Positions 62,935 to 62,945 of a stretch of DNA of 62,945 nt are shown here, piece by piece; the stretch's first letter is position 1, and the number at the start of each line of letters is the position of its first letter. The notes beneath the pieces were generated by a model. It saw only the letters and a list, made by a program, of their open reading frames with translations, searched no databases and was not told where the DNA came from. The stretch lies in the NCBI GenBank assembly GCA_035476575.1, contig DATILL010000017.1, positions 1 through 62,945 on the forward strand. Direction: 5' to 3'. The position numbers and the translations under genes are program-made. This DNA is from DATILL01 sp035476575. Lineage in GTDB: Bacteria > Actinomycetota > Actinomycetes > Mycobacteriales > JACQDL01.

Positions 62935-62945
62935 TCTCGTTGCCC

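Overview
The window is a typical high-GC actinobacterial chromosome segment. Almost all reading frames show strong third-position GC bias, GTG starts are common, and start/stop overlaps (ATGA, GTGA, TAATG) link neighbouring genes. Lineage markers include EttA, a group II truncated haemoglobin, a WXG100/mycosin type VII secretion locus, an actinobacterial Vms1-like release factor and REP13E12-like DUF222/HNH elements. The content would fit Micromonosporales or Frankiales-type genomes, but the sequence alone does not fix a genus.

Layout. 0.1-14.6 kb: mostly housekeeping (HNH nuclease, prolyl oligopeptidase, MscS channel, MFS exporter, trHbO, GH13 glucosidase, thioesterase, EttA, an SSB paralogue, a NarL-type two-component system with a DUF4097 protein), then tRNA-Arg(TCT). 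14.7-18 kb: a decayed stretch with two multiply broken genes (HD phosphohydrolase, PucR-type regulator) around an intact SEC-C protein. 18-22 kb: a HAD phosphatase and a three-gene ESX-like locus ending in mycosin. 22-32.7 kb: a defence island with a type I restriction-modification system (hsdM-hsdS-vapBC-hsdR, HsdR carrying a C-terminal AlbA_2-like domain), followed on the other strand by a HipA-like kinase coupled to a DUF262 (GmrSD/ParB-like) protein. That pair is bracketed by two almost identical 80-bp hairpin repeats. 32.8-36.3 kb: serS, hypB, hypA and an unknown membrane-anchored protein. 36.5-37.5 kb: a broken DUF222/HNH gene with a leader that recurs at 54.6 kb. 37.8-49.4 kb: cell-envelope and redox genes (epimerase, two glycosyltransferases, methyltransferase, molybdopterin oxidoreductase with membrane anchor, two polytopic membrane proteins, AI-2E transporter, Na+/H+ antiporter). 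50.2-53.2 kb: a tight three-gene operon, atypical SDR / ACC-synthase-like PLP enzyme / AurF-type diiron oxygenase, which looks like a small specialised-metabolism cluster. 53.5-56.4 kb: YciI-like and UBP zinc-finger proteins plus two decayed genes (DUF222 N-terminus; c-di-GMP protein lacking its GGDEF domain). 56.5-62.8 kb: bioA, acVLRF1, methyltransferase, PLP decarboxylase, pyruvate kinase.

The most distinctive unexplained structure is a dispersed intergenic repeat. A 10-bp box, GGTSACCACA, alternates at 19 and 31 bp (period 50 bp). It occurs as at least 31 boxes at six loci, including both ends of the window, in both orientations, and next to or inside the start regions of two genes. The other leading candidates for an undescribed system are the hairpin-bracketed HipA-kinase/DUF262 pair and the SDR/PLP/AurF operon.
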